NCBI GenBank assembly: GCA_027068085.1
Contig: JAMOUQ010000014.1
Location: 1 to 64,000, forward strand
Reading direction: 5' to 3'
From: Desulfobacteraceae bacterium
GTDB taxonomy: Bacteria; Desulfobacterota; Desulfobacteria; Desulfobacterales; Desulfosarcinaceae
Length of the DNA: 64,000 nt
The translations under genes were made by a program, and so were the position numbers. The notes beneath the pieces are model-generated. The model worked only from the letters and a program-made list of their open reading frames with translations. It did no database searches and was not told the DNA's origin. Below, piece by piece: positions 54,400-63,706 of this stretch (positions within the stretch are counted from its first letter, which is position 1; each line of letters begins with the position of its first letter).

Positions 54400-56121
54400 A
54401 TGGCCGCATCGGAACCCAAGCGACCTTCCAATTTCATCCGGACCATAATCGAAAACGACATTGCCCAAAACCGGCACGGCGGCCGGGTGGCGACCCGTTT
54501 CCCCCCCGAGCCCAATGGCTACCTGCATATCGGACATGCCAAATCCATCTGCCTGAATTTCGGCCTGGCCCTCGAATTCAACGGCACCTGCAACCTGCGT
54601 TTCGACGACACCAATCCTGTCAAGGAAGAATCGCGTTACGTGGAGGCCATCAAGCAGGACGTTCGCTGGCTGGGATACGACTGGGGCCCGCGGGAGTTCT
54701 ACGCCTCGGATTACTTCGACCGGCTATACGATTTTGCCGTGGAACTGATCAAGGCCGGTAAAGCCTACGTGGACAGCCTCAGCGCCGAAGAAATCCGCAA
54801 ATACAGGGGCACACTCACCGAGCCGGGAACACCCAGCCCTTATCGAAACCGCAGTGTAGAAGAAAACCTGGAGCTTTTCAGCCAGATGCGGGCCGGCCGC
54901 TTCGACGACGGGGCCTGCGTTCTGCGGGCCAGGATAGACATGGCCCACCCCAACCTGCTGATGCGCGATCCGACTCTCTACCGCATCCGCAAGGTCCGGC
55001 ATCACCGCACCGGCGACAAGTGGTGCATCTATCCCATGTACGACTTCACCCACTGCCTGTCGGACGCCCTGGAGGGAATCACCCACTCCCTGTGCACCCT
55101 TGAGTTCGAAAACAACCGTCCGCTCTACGACTGGGTGCTTGACAATCTCCATGTGCCCAGCCGGCCCCGCCAGTATGAATTTGCCCGCCTGAACCTGACC
55201 TATACCATCCTGAGCAAGCGCAAGCTGATCCAGCTGGTGGAAGAAGGGCACGTGGAAGGTTGGGACGATCCCCGCATGCCGACCATTTCGGGCCTGCGGC
55301 GCCGGGGATACACGCCCGAGGCGATCCGCAATTTCTGCGAACGGATAGGAGTCGCCAAGGCCAACAGCGTGGTGGATGTCTCTCTTTTGGAACACAGCCT
55401 CCGCGAGGATCTCAACCGCCGGGCACCCAGGGTAATGGCGGTATTGAATCCCCTCAGGGTGGTTATTACAAATTATCCTGAAGATCTGACCGAAGAGCTG
55501 GAAGCCATCAACAACCCCGAAGATCCTTCCATGGGAACCCGCAAGGTGCCCTTTTCCAGGACGATTTACATCGAGCAGGACGACTTCCGGCTCGATCCGC
55601 CCCGCAAGTTCTTCCGCCTGGCACCGGGCCGGGAAGTAAGACTGCGTTACGCATATTTTATTACCTGCCGTGAAGTCATTCAGGACGACAACGGCAACAT
55701 AGTGGAATTGCGCTGCACCTACGATCCTGAGACAAAGGGCGGCAATGCCCCCGATGGCCGCAAGGTCAAGGCGACCCTGCACTGGGTCTCGGCCCGGCAT
55801 GCTTTTGAAGCAAAGACAAGGCTCTACGACCGCCTTTTTCTGAAACCAGACCCCGAGGCTGACGGCGATTTCCGGCAATGTCTCAATCCGGAATCACTGA
55901 AAGTGCTGGAAGGCTGCAAAATGGAGCCCGGGCTGGCAAAAGCGTCAGCCGGCCAGATCTACCAGTTCGAAAGACTGGGATACTTCTGTGTCGACAGCAA
56001 AGACAGCCGGCCGGGACAACCGGCCTTCAACCGCACCGTTACCCTGAGGGACGCCTGGGCCAAAATAGAAAAGGCCATGGCCCGGCAAGCCAAGTCAACC
56101 AAGACGGGAAAAAGTTCATGA
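54400..56121 (+). CDS. glnS: Glutaminyl-tRNA synthetase
   Basis: 573 residues, class [17 protein letters not shown] carries HIGH; VLSKR appears as TILSKRKL, and the two beta-barrel anticodon domains fill the C-terminus. GlnRS is absent from many bacteria, which use GatCAB; its presence here with a tRNA-Gln gene 670 nt upstream indicates direct charging. Its stop overlaps the start of the next gene (ATGA). Confidence 0.95.
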   Translation: MAASEPKRPSNFIRTIIENDIAQNRHGGRVATRFPPEPNGYLHIGHAKSICLNFGLALEFNGTCNLRFDDTNPVKEESRYVEAIKQDVRWLGYDWGPREFYASDYFDRLYDFAVELIKAGKAYVDSLSAEEIRKYRGTLTEPGTPSPYRNRSVEENLELFSQMRAGRFDDGACVLRARIDMAHPNLLMRDPTLYRIRKVRHHRTGDKWCIYPMYDFTHCLSDALEGITHSLCTLEFENNRPLYDWVLDNLHVPSRPRQYEFARLNLTYTILSKRKLIQLVEEGHVEGWDDPRMPTISGLRRRGYTPEAIRNFCERIGVAKANSVVDVSLLEHSLREDLNRRAPRVMAVLNPLRVVITNYPEDLTEELEAINNPEDPSMGTRKVPFSRTIYIEQDDFRLDPPRKFFRLAPGREVRLRYAYFITCREVIQDDNGNIVELRCTYDPETKGGNAPDGRKVKATLHWVSARHAFEAKTRLYDRLFLKPDPEADGDFRQCLNPESLKVLEGCKMEPGLAKASAGQIYQFERLGYFCVDSKDSRPGQPAFNRTVTLRDAWAKIEKAMARQAKSTKTGKSS

Positions 56122-57281
56122 AAACGAATCGAATGAAACTTGCAACCCGGCTGATCCATGCCGGTGAGCCGCAGCAGCCTTTCGCCGGCGCCGTCAGCAT
56201 GCCCATCTTCCAGTCTTCTACCTTCCTGGCAACCGAAGGCACCCCTTATCACGACCTGAAGTACATCAGGCTGAACAACACGCCCAATCACCAGGTTCTG
56301 CATGCCAAGCTGGCGGCCCTGGAAAACGCCCCGGCCGCTCTGGTAACCGCCAGCGGCATGGCCGCCATCACCACAACCTTGCTGACCCTGCTGAAACCGG
56401 GAGACCACTTCCTGGCCCAGGACTGCCTGTACGGCGGCACCCTGGATTTCATCAGTCAGGACCTGGCCGGCCTGGGTATCGCCTGCGATTTTATCGACTA
56501 CCGGCGGCCGGAAACCTGGAAAGACAAGCTGCGACCCGGCACCAGGGCGATCTATGTCGAAACCATCACCAACCCGCTGATGCAAATTATCGATCTGGAA
56601 GAAGTCGTCCGCTTTGCAAAAAGACACGGCCTGATATCGGTGGTGGACAACACTTTTGCCAGCCCGGTCAACTTCCGGCCGGCGGAAAAAGGCTTCGACC
56701 TGTCCCTGCACAGCTGCACCAAATATCTCAACGGCCACAGCGACATTGTGGCCGGGGCCGTAATCGGCCGCCAGGACCTGGTGGAAGCCGTCCGCCGCAA
56801 ACTCAACCACCTGGGGGGCAGCCTGGACCCGCATGCCTGTTTTTTGCTTCAGCGGGGGTTGAAAACCCTGGCCGTGAGAATGGAACACCACAACCGGACC
56901 GCCATGGTGCTGGCCCAATTTTTGGCCGATCACCCGGCTGTCGAGAAAGTAAACTACCCCGGCCTGGCCCGGGATCCCCATCACAATCTGGCGACCCGCC
57001 TGTTGGACGGATGCAGCGGCATGCTGAGCTTCGCCGTCAGAGGAGGAAAACAGCAGGCCGCGGCCTTTATCCAGGCCCTTGAAATACCGTTATGCGCTCC
57101 CAGTCTCGGGGGAGTGGAATCTTTGATCACCAGGCCGGCGGCAACCTCCCATGCCGGCATGAGCCCTGAGCAGAGGGAGGCTGCCGGCATAAAAGACCAG
57201 CTGGTAAGGGTGTCGGCAGGACTTGAAGATCCTGCCGACCTTGTCGCCGATTTCCGCCAGGCGCTGGAAAAAGTCTTCTAG
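56118..57281 (+). CDS. Trans-sulfuration PLP enzyme (cystathionine gamma-synthase/lyase family)
   Basis: 387 residues. [35 protein letters not shown] with the PLP Lys, and [14 protein letters not shown] near the C-terminus define the Cys/Met metabolism PLP family. Sequence alone does not separate gamma-synthase, gamma-lyase, beta-lyase or methionine gamma-lyase. It starts inside the glnS stop (ATGA). Its stop shares the palindrome CTAG with the stop of the convergent C10 protease. Confidence 0.9.
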   Translation: MKTNRMKLATRLIHAGEPQQPFAGAVSMPIFQSSTFLATEGTPYHDLKYIRLNNTPNHQVLHAKLAALENAPAALVTASGMAAITTTLLTLLKPGDHFLAQDCLYGGTLDFISQDLAGLGIACDFIDYRRPETWKDKLRPGTRAIYVETITNPLMQIIDLEEVVRFAKRHGLISVVDNTFASPVNFRPAEKGFDLSLHSCTKYLNGHSDIVAGAVIGRQDLVEAVRRKLNHLGGSLDPHACFLLQRGLKTLAVRMEHHNRTAMVLAQFLADHPAVEKVNYPGLARDPHHNLATRLLDGCSGMLSFAVRGGKQQAAAFIQALEIPLCAPSLGGVESLITRPAATSHAGMSPEQREAAGIKDQLVRVSAGLEDPADLVADFRQALEKVF

Positions 57282-58906
57282 TCCAAAAGCCGGCCGATAA
57301 AACAGCCTCCGCCCGAGCCTCCTGAGCCCGACCCGGAACTCTGGTGCTCTGAATCCTGGGGCGGAGAAGACTCGGCGCCAATGGTGATGGTGCAATAATC
57401 TTTCCCCACCGCCCGGTTGACATCCACCGCCGTCAATTCGAAACGCAGCTTTTTTTCCGAAGAGACCCGGGGCGCCGTGAAAGAACGGCTTGGCCCGCCT
57501 TCATCGGCCAGTTCCACGGCGGGGCCGGACAACTGGGTCCAGTAATAACGATCGATGCCCAAGCCTTCAGGATCCTTAACCGAAGCCTTCATAACGACCT
57601 TGTCGCCTGCCTCAACGACCTGATCATCACCGGCTTCGACTTCCGGCGGCCGGTTGTCGGGCTCTATGCCGATTACCGCATACTGGCGGTCCGCATCCCA
57701 GGTACGACTGCCCGTGCTGAAATCGCTGGTTATGGCATAGTAGCCGTCATAATGCCCGCCCCAGCCCAAGTTTATGTGAATAAGGCGCGACGACGAACTT
57801 AACTGGTAACCATCGGCAACGACTTCGTGTCCTGATTTTGATGTTGTGAATATGGATAAAGCCACCGGGCGCTGCGGTTGTGCATCGAATTCATTCTTGA
57901 GGATATCGAACCACTGGGCCGCAGTATAGGACGACCGCTTAATGCGCTTCATCGAGTCCTTGTATTTGAAGTAGATGTCGAACACCTCTTCTGCAGACAC
58001 GGAGCTTCCGGACGACTTGCAGCCGTAGTCCATCTCGGCGGCTATGCCCAGATCGGAAAGCAGTCTGGCGACAGCCTCCTTGCTGGCGGTACTGCTCGTA
58101 GTCTTGACTTCATCCAGCATGTCCGCCCAGTTGTATTTATGATTGAAATCAGCCGACAAAGTCTGCCCCTTCCATTTGTAGGAATGGCTCCCTTTGCCGC
58201 GGGCCGGCCATTTCCAGTAGTAGAGGATCTGGCCCCAGGCCACGGCCACACAACCCACAAGGGTGTTGTCGGTATCCCGCTTCGATGCCGACTTGCAATC
58301 ATTCTCGGGAGTATAGAGGTTGTATGGGGTTGTCTGCTTCCAAATCGACGACAGGGGCAGCCCGTCGCCGTCTGAACCGGCCGCCTGCCTGGTCGTAAAA
58401 ACCGCCCTTCCGTCAGGTGCACCGAGAAAATAAGTCCAGGCCTTTTTTATCCTCTCTATCCGGCTGTCAGGCTCCAGCGCTCGCAGCGACCCGGACCGCC
58501 GGGACAGATATTTTTTTGTGCTTGCCAACACCTTGAAGAATTCCGGCAGCAGGACCGATTCAACCGTGTTCCGTTCATTGGCGCGGCCGGGATCGAACGA
58601 TGAGGTTGCCGAATACAACAAAACCGGCTCCAGGTCATCGTCGGCCGCCACCAGAATGTGGCCCGAAGGGAAAATGGTGAAATTGTATGCGATCTCCTTT
58701 CCTTCATATACTACAGGTTCGCCTTCCATAATGCGGGGCGCCCGGTCCCCTGCCCAATCTCCGAAAAGTTTCAGGTGATGCAGAAGCGTATTGTCGGCCA
58801 CCTGCCGGGCGGTTGTCATGGGCACCGGGTCGGCATGACAAAAAGCGCCCATCAGAAAAACAAACGCAATTACCGTTATCGATCTTAATACTTTATGTCC
58901 GAACAT
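57278..58906 (-). CDS. C10-family (streptopain-like) secreted cysteine protease with PKD domain
   Basis: 542 residues. A signal peptide (about 1-25, ending CHA) and a Spi-like propeptide region precede the peptidase domain, with catalytic Cys219 in NTLVGCVAVAWGQILYYW and His360 in SGHEVVADGY. After it a PKD-type beta domain begins around PPEVEAGDDQVVEAGD. The C-terminus has a Ser/Gly-rich linker ending GGGCFI, then only five more residues. Secreted proteases of this type degrade extracellular protein. The GGGCFI resembles the CFI-box sorting motif of related bacteria but is cut short. Confidence 0.82.
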   Translation of the reverse strand: MFGHKVLRSITVIAFVFLMGAFCHADPVPMTTARQVADNTLLHHLKLFGDWAGDRAPRIMEGEPVVYEGKEIAYNFTIFPSGHILVAADDDLEPVLLYSATSSFDPGRANERNTVESVLLPEFFKVLASTKKYLSRRSGSLRALEPDSRIERIKKAWTYFLGAPDGRAVFTTRQAAGSDGDGLPLSSIWKQTTPYNLYTPENDCKSASKRDTDNTLVGCVAVAWGQILYYWKWPARGKGSHSYKWKGQTLSADFNHKYNWADMLDEVKTTSSTASKEAVARLLSDLGIAAEMDYGCKSSGSSVSAEEVFDIYFKYKDSMKRIKRSSYTAAQWFDILKNEFDAQPQRPVALSIFTTSKSGHEVVADGYQLSSSSRLIHINLGWGGHYDGYYAITSDFSTGSRTWDADRQYAVIGIEPDNRPPEVEAGDDQVVEAGDKVVMKASVKDPEGLGIDRYYWTQLSGPAVELADEGGPSRSFTAPRVSSEKKLRFELTAVDVNRAVGKDYCTITIGAESSPPQDSEHQSSGSGSGGSGGGCFIGRLLD

Positions 58907-58997
58907 ATTGGATAGTCCTTTCTGCTCTTGGTTCCAAGTCCTCCGCAGGCACTTGCAAGCAATTCAGACCTCTTCAATATGCTTCATCCCTCAAATT

Positions 58998-59492
58998 CTA
59001 CTTCTTTGCCGCCACCGGACGTACCTGGCTGCGATTGACCACAACCAGCTTGATTCCCCGGCGGCAGCCTTCCATGGTAAACATCTCCACCGGTTCGACC
59101 CTGCCTTTGACAATTACGACTTTTCTATCATTGCCCGCCGGGCGGGAAATCCTGTCGAAAATCGCCTCGTTCTCTCCGCCCGGGCCCCGGACCCAAACTT
59201 CCAGGCGCCTGCCGTGTCCGTCATGAATGACGAATTTCTCATAAGGCAGGCGGGGATAATTACGGCGGTCGAAGATATTGGCAGGGTCCAGGTATCCCCA
59301 CACGGTGACCGCCGAATGGTCGCAATCTTGTGACCGGCCGCAATCGGCAGGCAAGCTGCAACGTCTGAAAAGTTGTTCCAGGCTCAATGAATCGGTTCGG
59401 CAGAGGCCATCATGTCGGCACATCATCAGGCATCCGGCGACAAGAAGAACCGCCACAGTCCGTAACACCAGCCCCGCTGTGTTTGTAACCAT
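58998..59492 (-). CDS. Lipoprotein of unknown function
   Basis: 164 residues. The N-terminus is a lipoprotein signal with LVAGC (Cys about 21). The mature part has five more Cys (three close together: RRCSLPADCGRSQDC) and a beta-rich C-terminus (EKFVIHDGHGRRLEVWV and KVVIVKGRVEPVEM), reminiscent of an OB fold but not assigned. The start is ATG 59492; an earlier in-frame ATG exists at 59516. It stands alone between the C10 gene and the next small gene. Confidence 0.65.
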   Translation of the reverse strand: MVTNTAGLVLRTVAVLLVAGCLMMCRHDGLCRTDSLSLEQLFRRCSLPADCGRSQDCDHSAVTVWGYLDPANIFDRRNYPRLPYEKFVIHDGHGRRLEVWVRGPGGENEAIFDRISRPAGNDRKVVIVKGRVEPVEMFTMEGCRRGIKLVVVNRSQVRPVAAKK

Positions 59493-59696
59493 CTTGAATC
59501 CCTTCGAAACAGTCAATGTTTGTCAATCAAAACAAGCTTCGATCATTGCCGCCGCAGACAGGCACCGGCCCGGCCATGGCGCGCGTGTTTCTTGCGCGGC
59601 GGATTTTACCGGTAAACTCCGGTTGTCAAAGACTGCCGCATGACCGGCCTGTTTGTTTCAGACGCTCTGTTTTTATCGTTTGACGGGACAGGAGTC

Positions 59697-59969
59697 CTAT
59701 TCCCACAAAGGACGGACTGCACAGGATTGGCTGTAACATACCGGGGGACGGGCCGGTTGAAAGGTACCCGGACAGGATCGGCCTTCGCCGTAAATCATGC
59801 GATACATTTCGCGCGCGGCGGTCGATATCGTAACCCTGTCTACAACCTTGGTCCGGCACCCTTTCCGGCCTGCTCTGGCGGCACCGACTCCGGGCTTAAA
59901 ACCTTCTATCCTCTCGGTCGGTGTAAAGGGCCGATTGTTGATGTATATTGTCGGCCCGTCGGATGGCAT
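59697..59969 (-). CDS. Small protein with a FlgM-like segment, unassigned
   Basis: 90 residues. AAGGAGAAGA precedes ATG 59969, a strong sign that it is real. The middle (KVVDRVTISTAAREMYRMIYG) resembles the short sigma-binding helix region of FlgM-type anti-sigma proteins and of small proteins near flagellar genes, but the similarity is short and no flagellar genes are near. The tail is Cys/Pro-rich. Function not claimed. The gap from 59970 to the tRNA-Glu terminator shows nothing else. Confidence 0.55.
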   Translation of the reverse strand: MPSDGPTIYINNRPFTPTERIEGFKPGVGAARAGRKGCRTKVVDRVTISTAAREMYRMIYGEGRSCPGTFQPARPPVCYSQSCAVRPLWE

Positions 59970-60166
59970 ATTCTTCTCCTTAACACGTCTACATCGAATC
60001 ACGGCTATCGGTTCCTGGACTATCATCAACGCCGGGACGATGCAAGTCAATATTCCGGCGGGCCGCTCTCCGGGCCGGAGAAAACTTTGCCGGGTTATAT
60101 CTTTTCCGCACTTTTTTGCCTGCTTTTCTATCTTTTTCGCTGAATAATTGCCCGCATCTTACAAAA

Positions 60167-60203
60167 AAAACGGCTTCAGAGGGGTCAACCCTGAAGCCGT
60201 TTT
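60167..60203 (-). terminator. Terminator of tRNA-Glu (13-bp perfect stem)
   Basis: AAAACGGCTTCAG (60167-60179) pairs perfectly with CTGAAGCCGTTTT (60191-60203), loop AGGGGTCAACC. Read on the minus strand the stem is followed by a run of eight T residues. It ends transcripts from tRNA-Glu and can also work for the opposite strand. Confidence 0.9.
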
Positions 60204-60266
60204 ACGACCGGTATTTGCATCCGGTGAGCCACGGGAAAAGCGATTTCTGTATTCCCGTGGTTTTAT

Positions 60267-60342
60267 TGGTGATCCCAAGGGGATTCGAACCCCTGTTACC
60301 GGCGTGAGAGGCCGGCGTCCTAAACCGCTAGACGATGGGACC
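60267..60342 (-). tRNA. tRNA-Glu (anticodon CTC)
   Basis: On the minus strand: acceptor GGTCCCA/TGGGATC, anticodon stem CCGGC/GCCGG around CTCTCAC (anticodon CTC), T-arm GTTCGAA and encoded ACCA. Followed by the 13-bp terminator about 60 nt downstream. It is a substrate for the GltX encoded in the window. Confidence 0.95.
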
Positions 60343-60440
60343 GGCTGAGCCGTCTACCTACTCGATCCGTGGCCGGTTTGTCAACGGTTAAAATAAAAGG
60401 CTGTAATCGTGCCGTGCGGCCCCGATGCTCAACACGCCAT

Positions 60441-60644
60441 CTATTGTCCGGCCGGGGCCCGGCCTCTGCGACAGCCGGCAAGCAGATAGATCACCGGCCC
60501 TGCGAAAGGCACCATGGCGATAAAGGCCCAGGCGGCTTTCTTTTCAATGCCCCCGAAGTCCTTGCGGGCGATATCCAGAATCGCCCAGCAGGTAAGCAGA
60601 AAGAAAAATATTCCTCCCAAAATGATCCATTCGGCTGCTTTCAT
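60441..60644 (-). CDS. PLD N-terminal-like small membrane protein
   Basis: 67 residues with two membrane helices (about 5-25 and 40-58) separated by a charged loop (DIARKDFGGIEKKAAW). The pattern, including FAGPVIYLLAG, matches the PLDc_N domain found alone or before phospholipase D domains. AGAGGT precedes ATG 60644. It starts 2 nt after the mltB-like stop, so the two are one operon. Confidence 0.75.
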   Translation of the reverse strand: MKAAEWIILGGIFFFLLTCWAILDIARKDFGGIEKKAAWAFIAMVPFAGPVIYLLAGCRRGRAPAGQ

Positions 60645-60646
60645 CT

Positions 60647-61513
60647 TTACCTCTTGAGCAGGTCGGCCAGGTCCAGGACGGTATCGACGTAGTAAGAGCT
60701 GTGATTGTAATGATGAATGACCCTGGAAGCCCTGCGGCGGTCGATACCCGGCTTCCATCCATGATGTTTGAGGTAGGCGGCAATACTCTCAATCGCATCC
60801 TGGTGGTTGAAAAGATCGATCCGGCCATCGCCGTTGCCGTCACGCCCGAAGACCAGGATGTTGCTCGGCATGAACTGGGCAAGGCCGATGGCACCGGCAT
60901 AAGACCCTTTGATCGCCGCCGGATCGAAACCCTGTTTGAAACAATAGATCAGCAGGGACCTGAGTTCCGCATAAGCCCAGCCCGACTTGCGGCGGGCCTT
61001 TTGTCTGAAACGCGTCCAGCTGATCTTTACATTGCCCGGCAGATGCTTCCACAGGTAGCGCCGGGACTCTTGGTCGGCCATGGCCGCCATGGTGGACAGA
61101 GTATTGAGAACCGGCCTTTTGCCCAGATAACCGCCCAGATGGGTTTCGATCAGCAAAATGGAAGTTATCACCTCCGGTGACACCCCGTAAAGGCGATATG
61201 CCTTGTCCAGAGGCTTCCGTTTCTCTTTCATATAGGCGCGGGCTTTCTTGACCCAGTAATCCTGCAGGTAGCGCCTGTAGTCCAGCCGGGCTTCGCTGTG
61301 AACGAAATAACGCGCCACCGCATTCGGATCGGCCTTTACCCGGCTGTCGGCATAAACCCTTTGAATCCTAGCGGCATCCAGCCCGTCGGCCGCAAGGCGC
61401 TTTTTGAGGCCGGCAAAAAAATCGAGCTGGCCGGCAAAAACGGCAACGCCCAGCCAGCCCGAAACCATCAGGGCCAGCCCTGTTCCCAAAATCTTGGAAA
61501 ACGATCCCTTCAT
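60647..61513 (-). CDS. MltB-family lytic murein transglycosylase
   Basis: 288 residues. A signal-like N-terminus (hydrophobic about 8-28) is followed by the SLT_2/MltB fold: SILLIETHLGGYLG with the catalytic Glu, AGAIGLAQFMPSNI, FGRDGNGDGRIDLFN and the AIESIAAYLKHHGW helix. It cleaves peptidoglycan glycan strands in the periplasm. Start ATG 61513; no lipobox is seen, so it is probably soluble or signal-anchored. Confidence 0.88.
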   Translation of the reverse strand: MKGSFSKILGTGLALMVSGWLGVAVFAGQLDFFAGLKKRLAADGLDAARIQRVYADSRVKADPNAVARYFVHSEARLDYRRYLQDYWVKKARAYMKEKRKPLDKAYRLYGVSPEVITSILLIETHLGGYLGKRPVLNTLSTMAAMADQESRRYLWKHLPGNVKISWTRFRQKARRKSGWAYAELRSLLIYCFKQGFDPAAIKGSYAGAIGLAQFMPSNILVFGRDGNGDGRIDLFNHQDAIESIAAYLKHHGWKPGIDRRRASRVIHHYNHSSYYVDTVLDLADLLKR

Positions 61514-61643
61514 GCTTTTTCCCGTCTTCAAAAGGACGATTTCAAGCTCCCAAAGGCAAGGATTACTCAGGTTGATAGGTGCAACATGACATGGTATGGT
61601 CCGGACTGTCAATTGCCGGATAAAAACCTAAGGGATGATCCCG

Positions 61644-63029
61644 ATGCCCAAACAGGCCAAAAACGTATTCGTCTGCCACAGTTGCGGCTACCGGACCGGC
61701 AAATGGATGGGCCGCTGCCCGGACTGCGGAAAGTGGGACACCTTCGTGGAAGAAGTCACAACCGCCCGCGGTCCGCGCAAAGGTCTTTCATCAGTCAAGT
61801 CGGCGGCCGTGCCCATAACCTCGGTCGAGCTTGTCAGGGATCAACGCCTTGAAACCTGCATCGGCGAACTGGACCGGGTTCTGGGAGGAGGCCTGGTGAC
61901 CGGGTCTCTGGTCCTTATCGGCGGGGACCCGGGAATCGGCAAATCCACCCTCATGCTCCAGGCCCTTTGCAGCCTGGCGGCCAATGGGGCCCGGGTATTG
62001 TACGTTTCGGGCGAAGAGTCGGTCCAGCAGCTTAGGCTGCGCAGCATGCGACTGCAGGCCGAGCACGGGAATCTGCTGGTGGCGGCTGAAATCGACCTGG
62101 ATGCAATCATGGACATGGTCACTACGGTCCGGCCTGACGTACTGGTGGTCGATTCGATCCAGACGGTTTTCAGCAGCGATCTCGCCTCTGCGCCCGGAAG
62201 CGTCACCCAGGTCCGGGAATCCACCATGCGGCTGATGATGATGGCCAAACAGACCGGCCTGCCCACCTTTCTGGTGGGCCACGTCACCAAGGAAGGCGCC
62301 ATCGCAGGCCCCAAGCTGCTGGAACACATGGTGGACACGGTCCTGTATTTCGAAGGCGACCGCAACCATGTTTTCCGTATTCTGCGGGCCGTCAAGAACC
62401 GTTTCGGCTCCACCAACGAGATAGGTGTTTTCGAAATGAGCACCGGCGGCCTGCGGCCGGTTCCCAATCCCTCGGCGGTTTTCCTGTCGGGTCGCAAGAC
62501 CGACACTCCGGGCTCGGTGGTGGCGGCCAGCATGGAAGGCTCCCGTCCCATCCTGGTCGAAATCCAGGCCCTTGTCAGCAGTTCCCAGCTGGGGACCGCG
62601 CGCCGGACGGTCCTCGGGCTGGACGCCAACCGGGTGGCCCTGCTGGTTGCCGTCATGGAAAAGAAGCTGGGTCTTCATCTTGCCGGCCACGATATCTTCA
62701 TGAACGTTGCCGGCGGGGTGCGTATAGTCGAGCCGGCCGTCGATCTGGCCGTCATAGCAGCGGTGGCCTCCAGCTTTCTGGACAAGGGAGTCGCCGGAAC
62801 GACCATGGCCCTGGGTGAAGTCGGGCTTACCGGAGAGGTAAGGGCCATCGGCAATATTGACACCAGGATCGGAGAAGCCCAAAAAATGGGTTTTTCGCGC
62901 TGCATCGTACCGGCGGCGAATCTGAAGAACCGGCCGGCGGCCAGGAACATGGAACTTACCGGCGTCCGGAGCCTGGCAGAAGCCATGGACGCCCTTTTTC
63001 AGTCTTCTGGCCGGTCGCCGAACGGTTGA
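61644..63029 (+). CDS. radA: DNA repair protein RadA
   Basis: 461 residues. Zinc ribbon C-x2-C...C-x2-C (FVCHSCGYRTGKWMGRCPDCG), Walker A GGDPGIGKS, the KNRFG motif (AVKNRFGSTNE) and the C-terminal Lon-protease-like domain typical of RadA/Sms. It promotes branch migration of recombination intermediates. Start at ATG 61644, because the AGGG before it suits this ATG and abuts the upstream ATG at 61635. rlmE follows after 20 nt. Confidence 0.95.
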   Translation: MPKQAKNVFVCHSCGYRTGKWMGRCPDCGKWDTFVEEVTTARGPRKGLSSVKSAAVPITSVELVRDQRLETCIGELDRVLGGGLVTGSLVLIGGDPGIGKSTLMLQALCSLAANGARVLYVSGEESVQQLRLRSMRLQAEHGNLLVAAEIDLDAIMDMVTTVRPDVLVVDSIQTVFSSDLASAPGSVTQVRESTMRLMMMAKQTGLPTFLVGHVTKEGAIAGPKLLEHMVDTVLYFEGDRNHVFRILRAVKNRFGSTNEIGVFEMSTGGLRPVPNPSAVFLSGRKTDTPGSVVAASMEGSRPILVEIQALVSSSQLGTARRTVLGLDANRVALLVAVMEKKLGLHLAGHDIFMNVAGGVRIVEPAVDLAVIAAVASSFLDKGVAGTTMALGEVGLTGEVRAIGNIDTRIGEAQKMGFSRCIVPAANLKNRPAARNMELTGVRSLAEAMDALFQSSGRSPNG

Positions 63030-63049
63030 CTTGCCACGGGCCAAAAGCT

Positions 63050-63664
63050 ATGAAGCGATTTAAATCAAGGCCGAACCGCTGGCAGGACCACTGGAGCCGC
63101 CAGGCCAAGAAGGATAAGTATCCGGCCCGGTCTGTCTACAAGCTGGAAGAAATCCAGCGTAAATACAGGGTGATCAGGAAAGGGGCCACCGTCCTGGATC
63201 TTGGCTGTGCCCCCGGCAGCTGGTTGCTCTTTGCGGCCCGTGCGGCCGGCAAAAGCGGGAAAATACTTGGGATCGACCTGCAAGAGGTCAAGGTTGAGCT
63301 GCTGGCCAACGTAACGGCTCTGGTGGGCGACATTTTCGAGCCCGGGCGGCAGGTGGCAGAGCTTCTGGCCGGAACTTTCGATACCGTCATCAGCGATATG
63401 GCCCCGGCCACAACCGGCAACAAGACTGTGGATGCCGCCCGTTCCCTGGAGTTGTGCCGCCGGGCCCTCGAAATTGCCCGCCGGCGGTTGCGGCCCGGCG
63501 GGAATTTTGTCTGCAAGATATTTCAGGGCGCCGGTTTCAAGGACTTCACCATCGAGGTGAAGCGCTCGTTTGAAAAACAGCACAACTTCAAGCCGCGCAG
63601 CAGCCGCAAAGCCAGCAAAGAAATATTTGTCATCGGTCTGGGCCGCCGGCGGCAAGAAAACTGA
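63050..63664 (+). CDS. rlmE: 23S rRNA (uridine-2'-O-)-methyltransferase RlmE
   Basis: 204 residues. WQDHWSRQAKKDKYPARSVYKL, the SAM motif VLDLGCAPGSW, SDMAPATTGNK and the FVCKIFQG segment match RlmE/FtsJ, with the catalytic K-D-K-E residues in place (Lys in SVYKL, Asp in SDMAP, Lys in VCKIF, Glu near SKEIF). It methylates U2552 of 23S rRNA. Start ATG 63050. Confidence 0.94.
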   Translation: MKRFKSRPNRWQDHWSRQAKKDKYPARSVYKLEEIQRKYRVIRKGATVLDLGCAPGSWLLFAARAAGKSGKILGIDLQEVKVELLANVTALVGDIFEPGRQVAELLAGTFDTVISDMAPATTGNKTVDAARSLELCRRALEIARRRLRPGGNFVCKIFQGAGFKDFTIEVKRSFEKQHNFKPRSSRKASKEIFVIGLGRRRQEN

Positions 63665-63706
63665 CGGTTTTGCTGAAACAATAAATTTTCGTAACGGGAG
63701 GTAAGC

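Noticed and set aside
59640-60143. 167-codon plus-strand frame
   Set aside because: It runs opposite to the small gene at 59697-59969, which has a strong ribosome site, and its product has no domain-like features.
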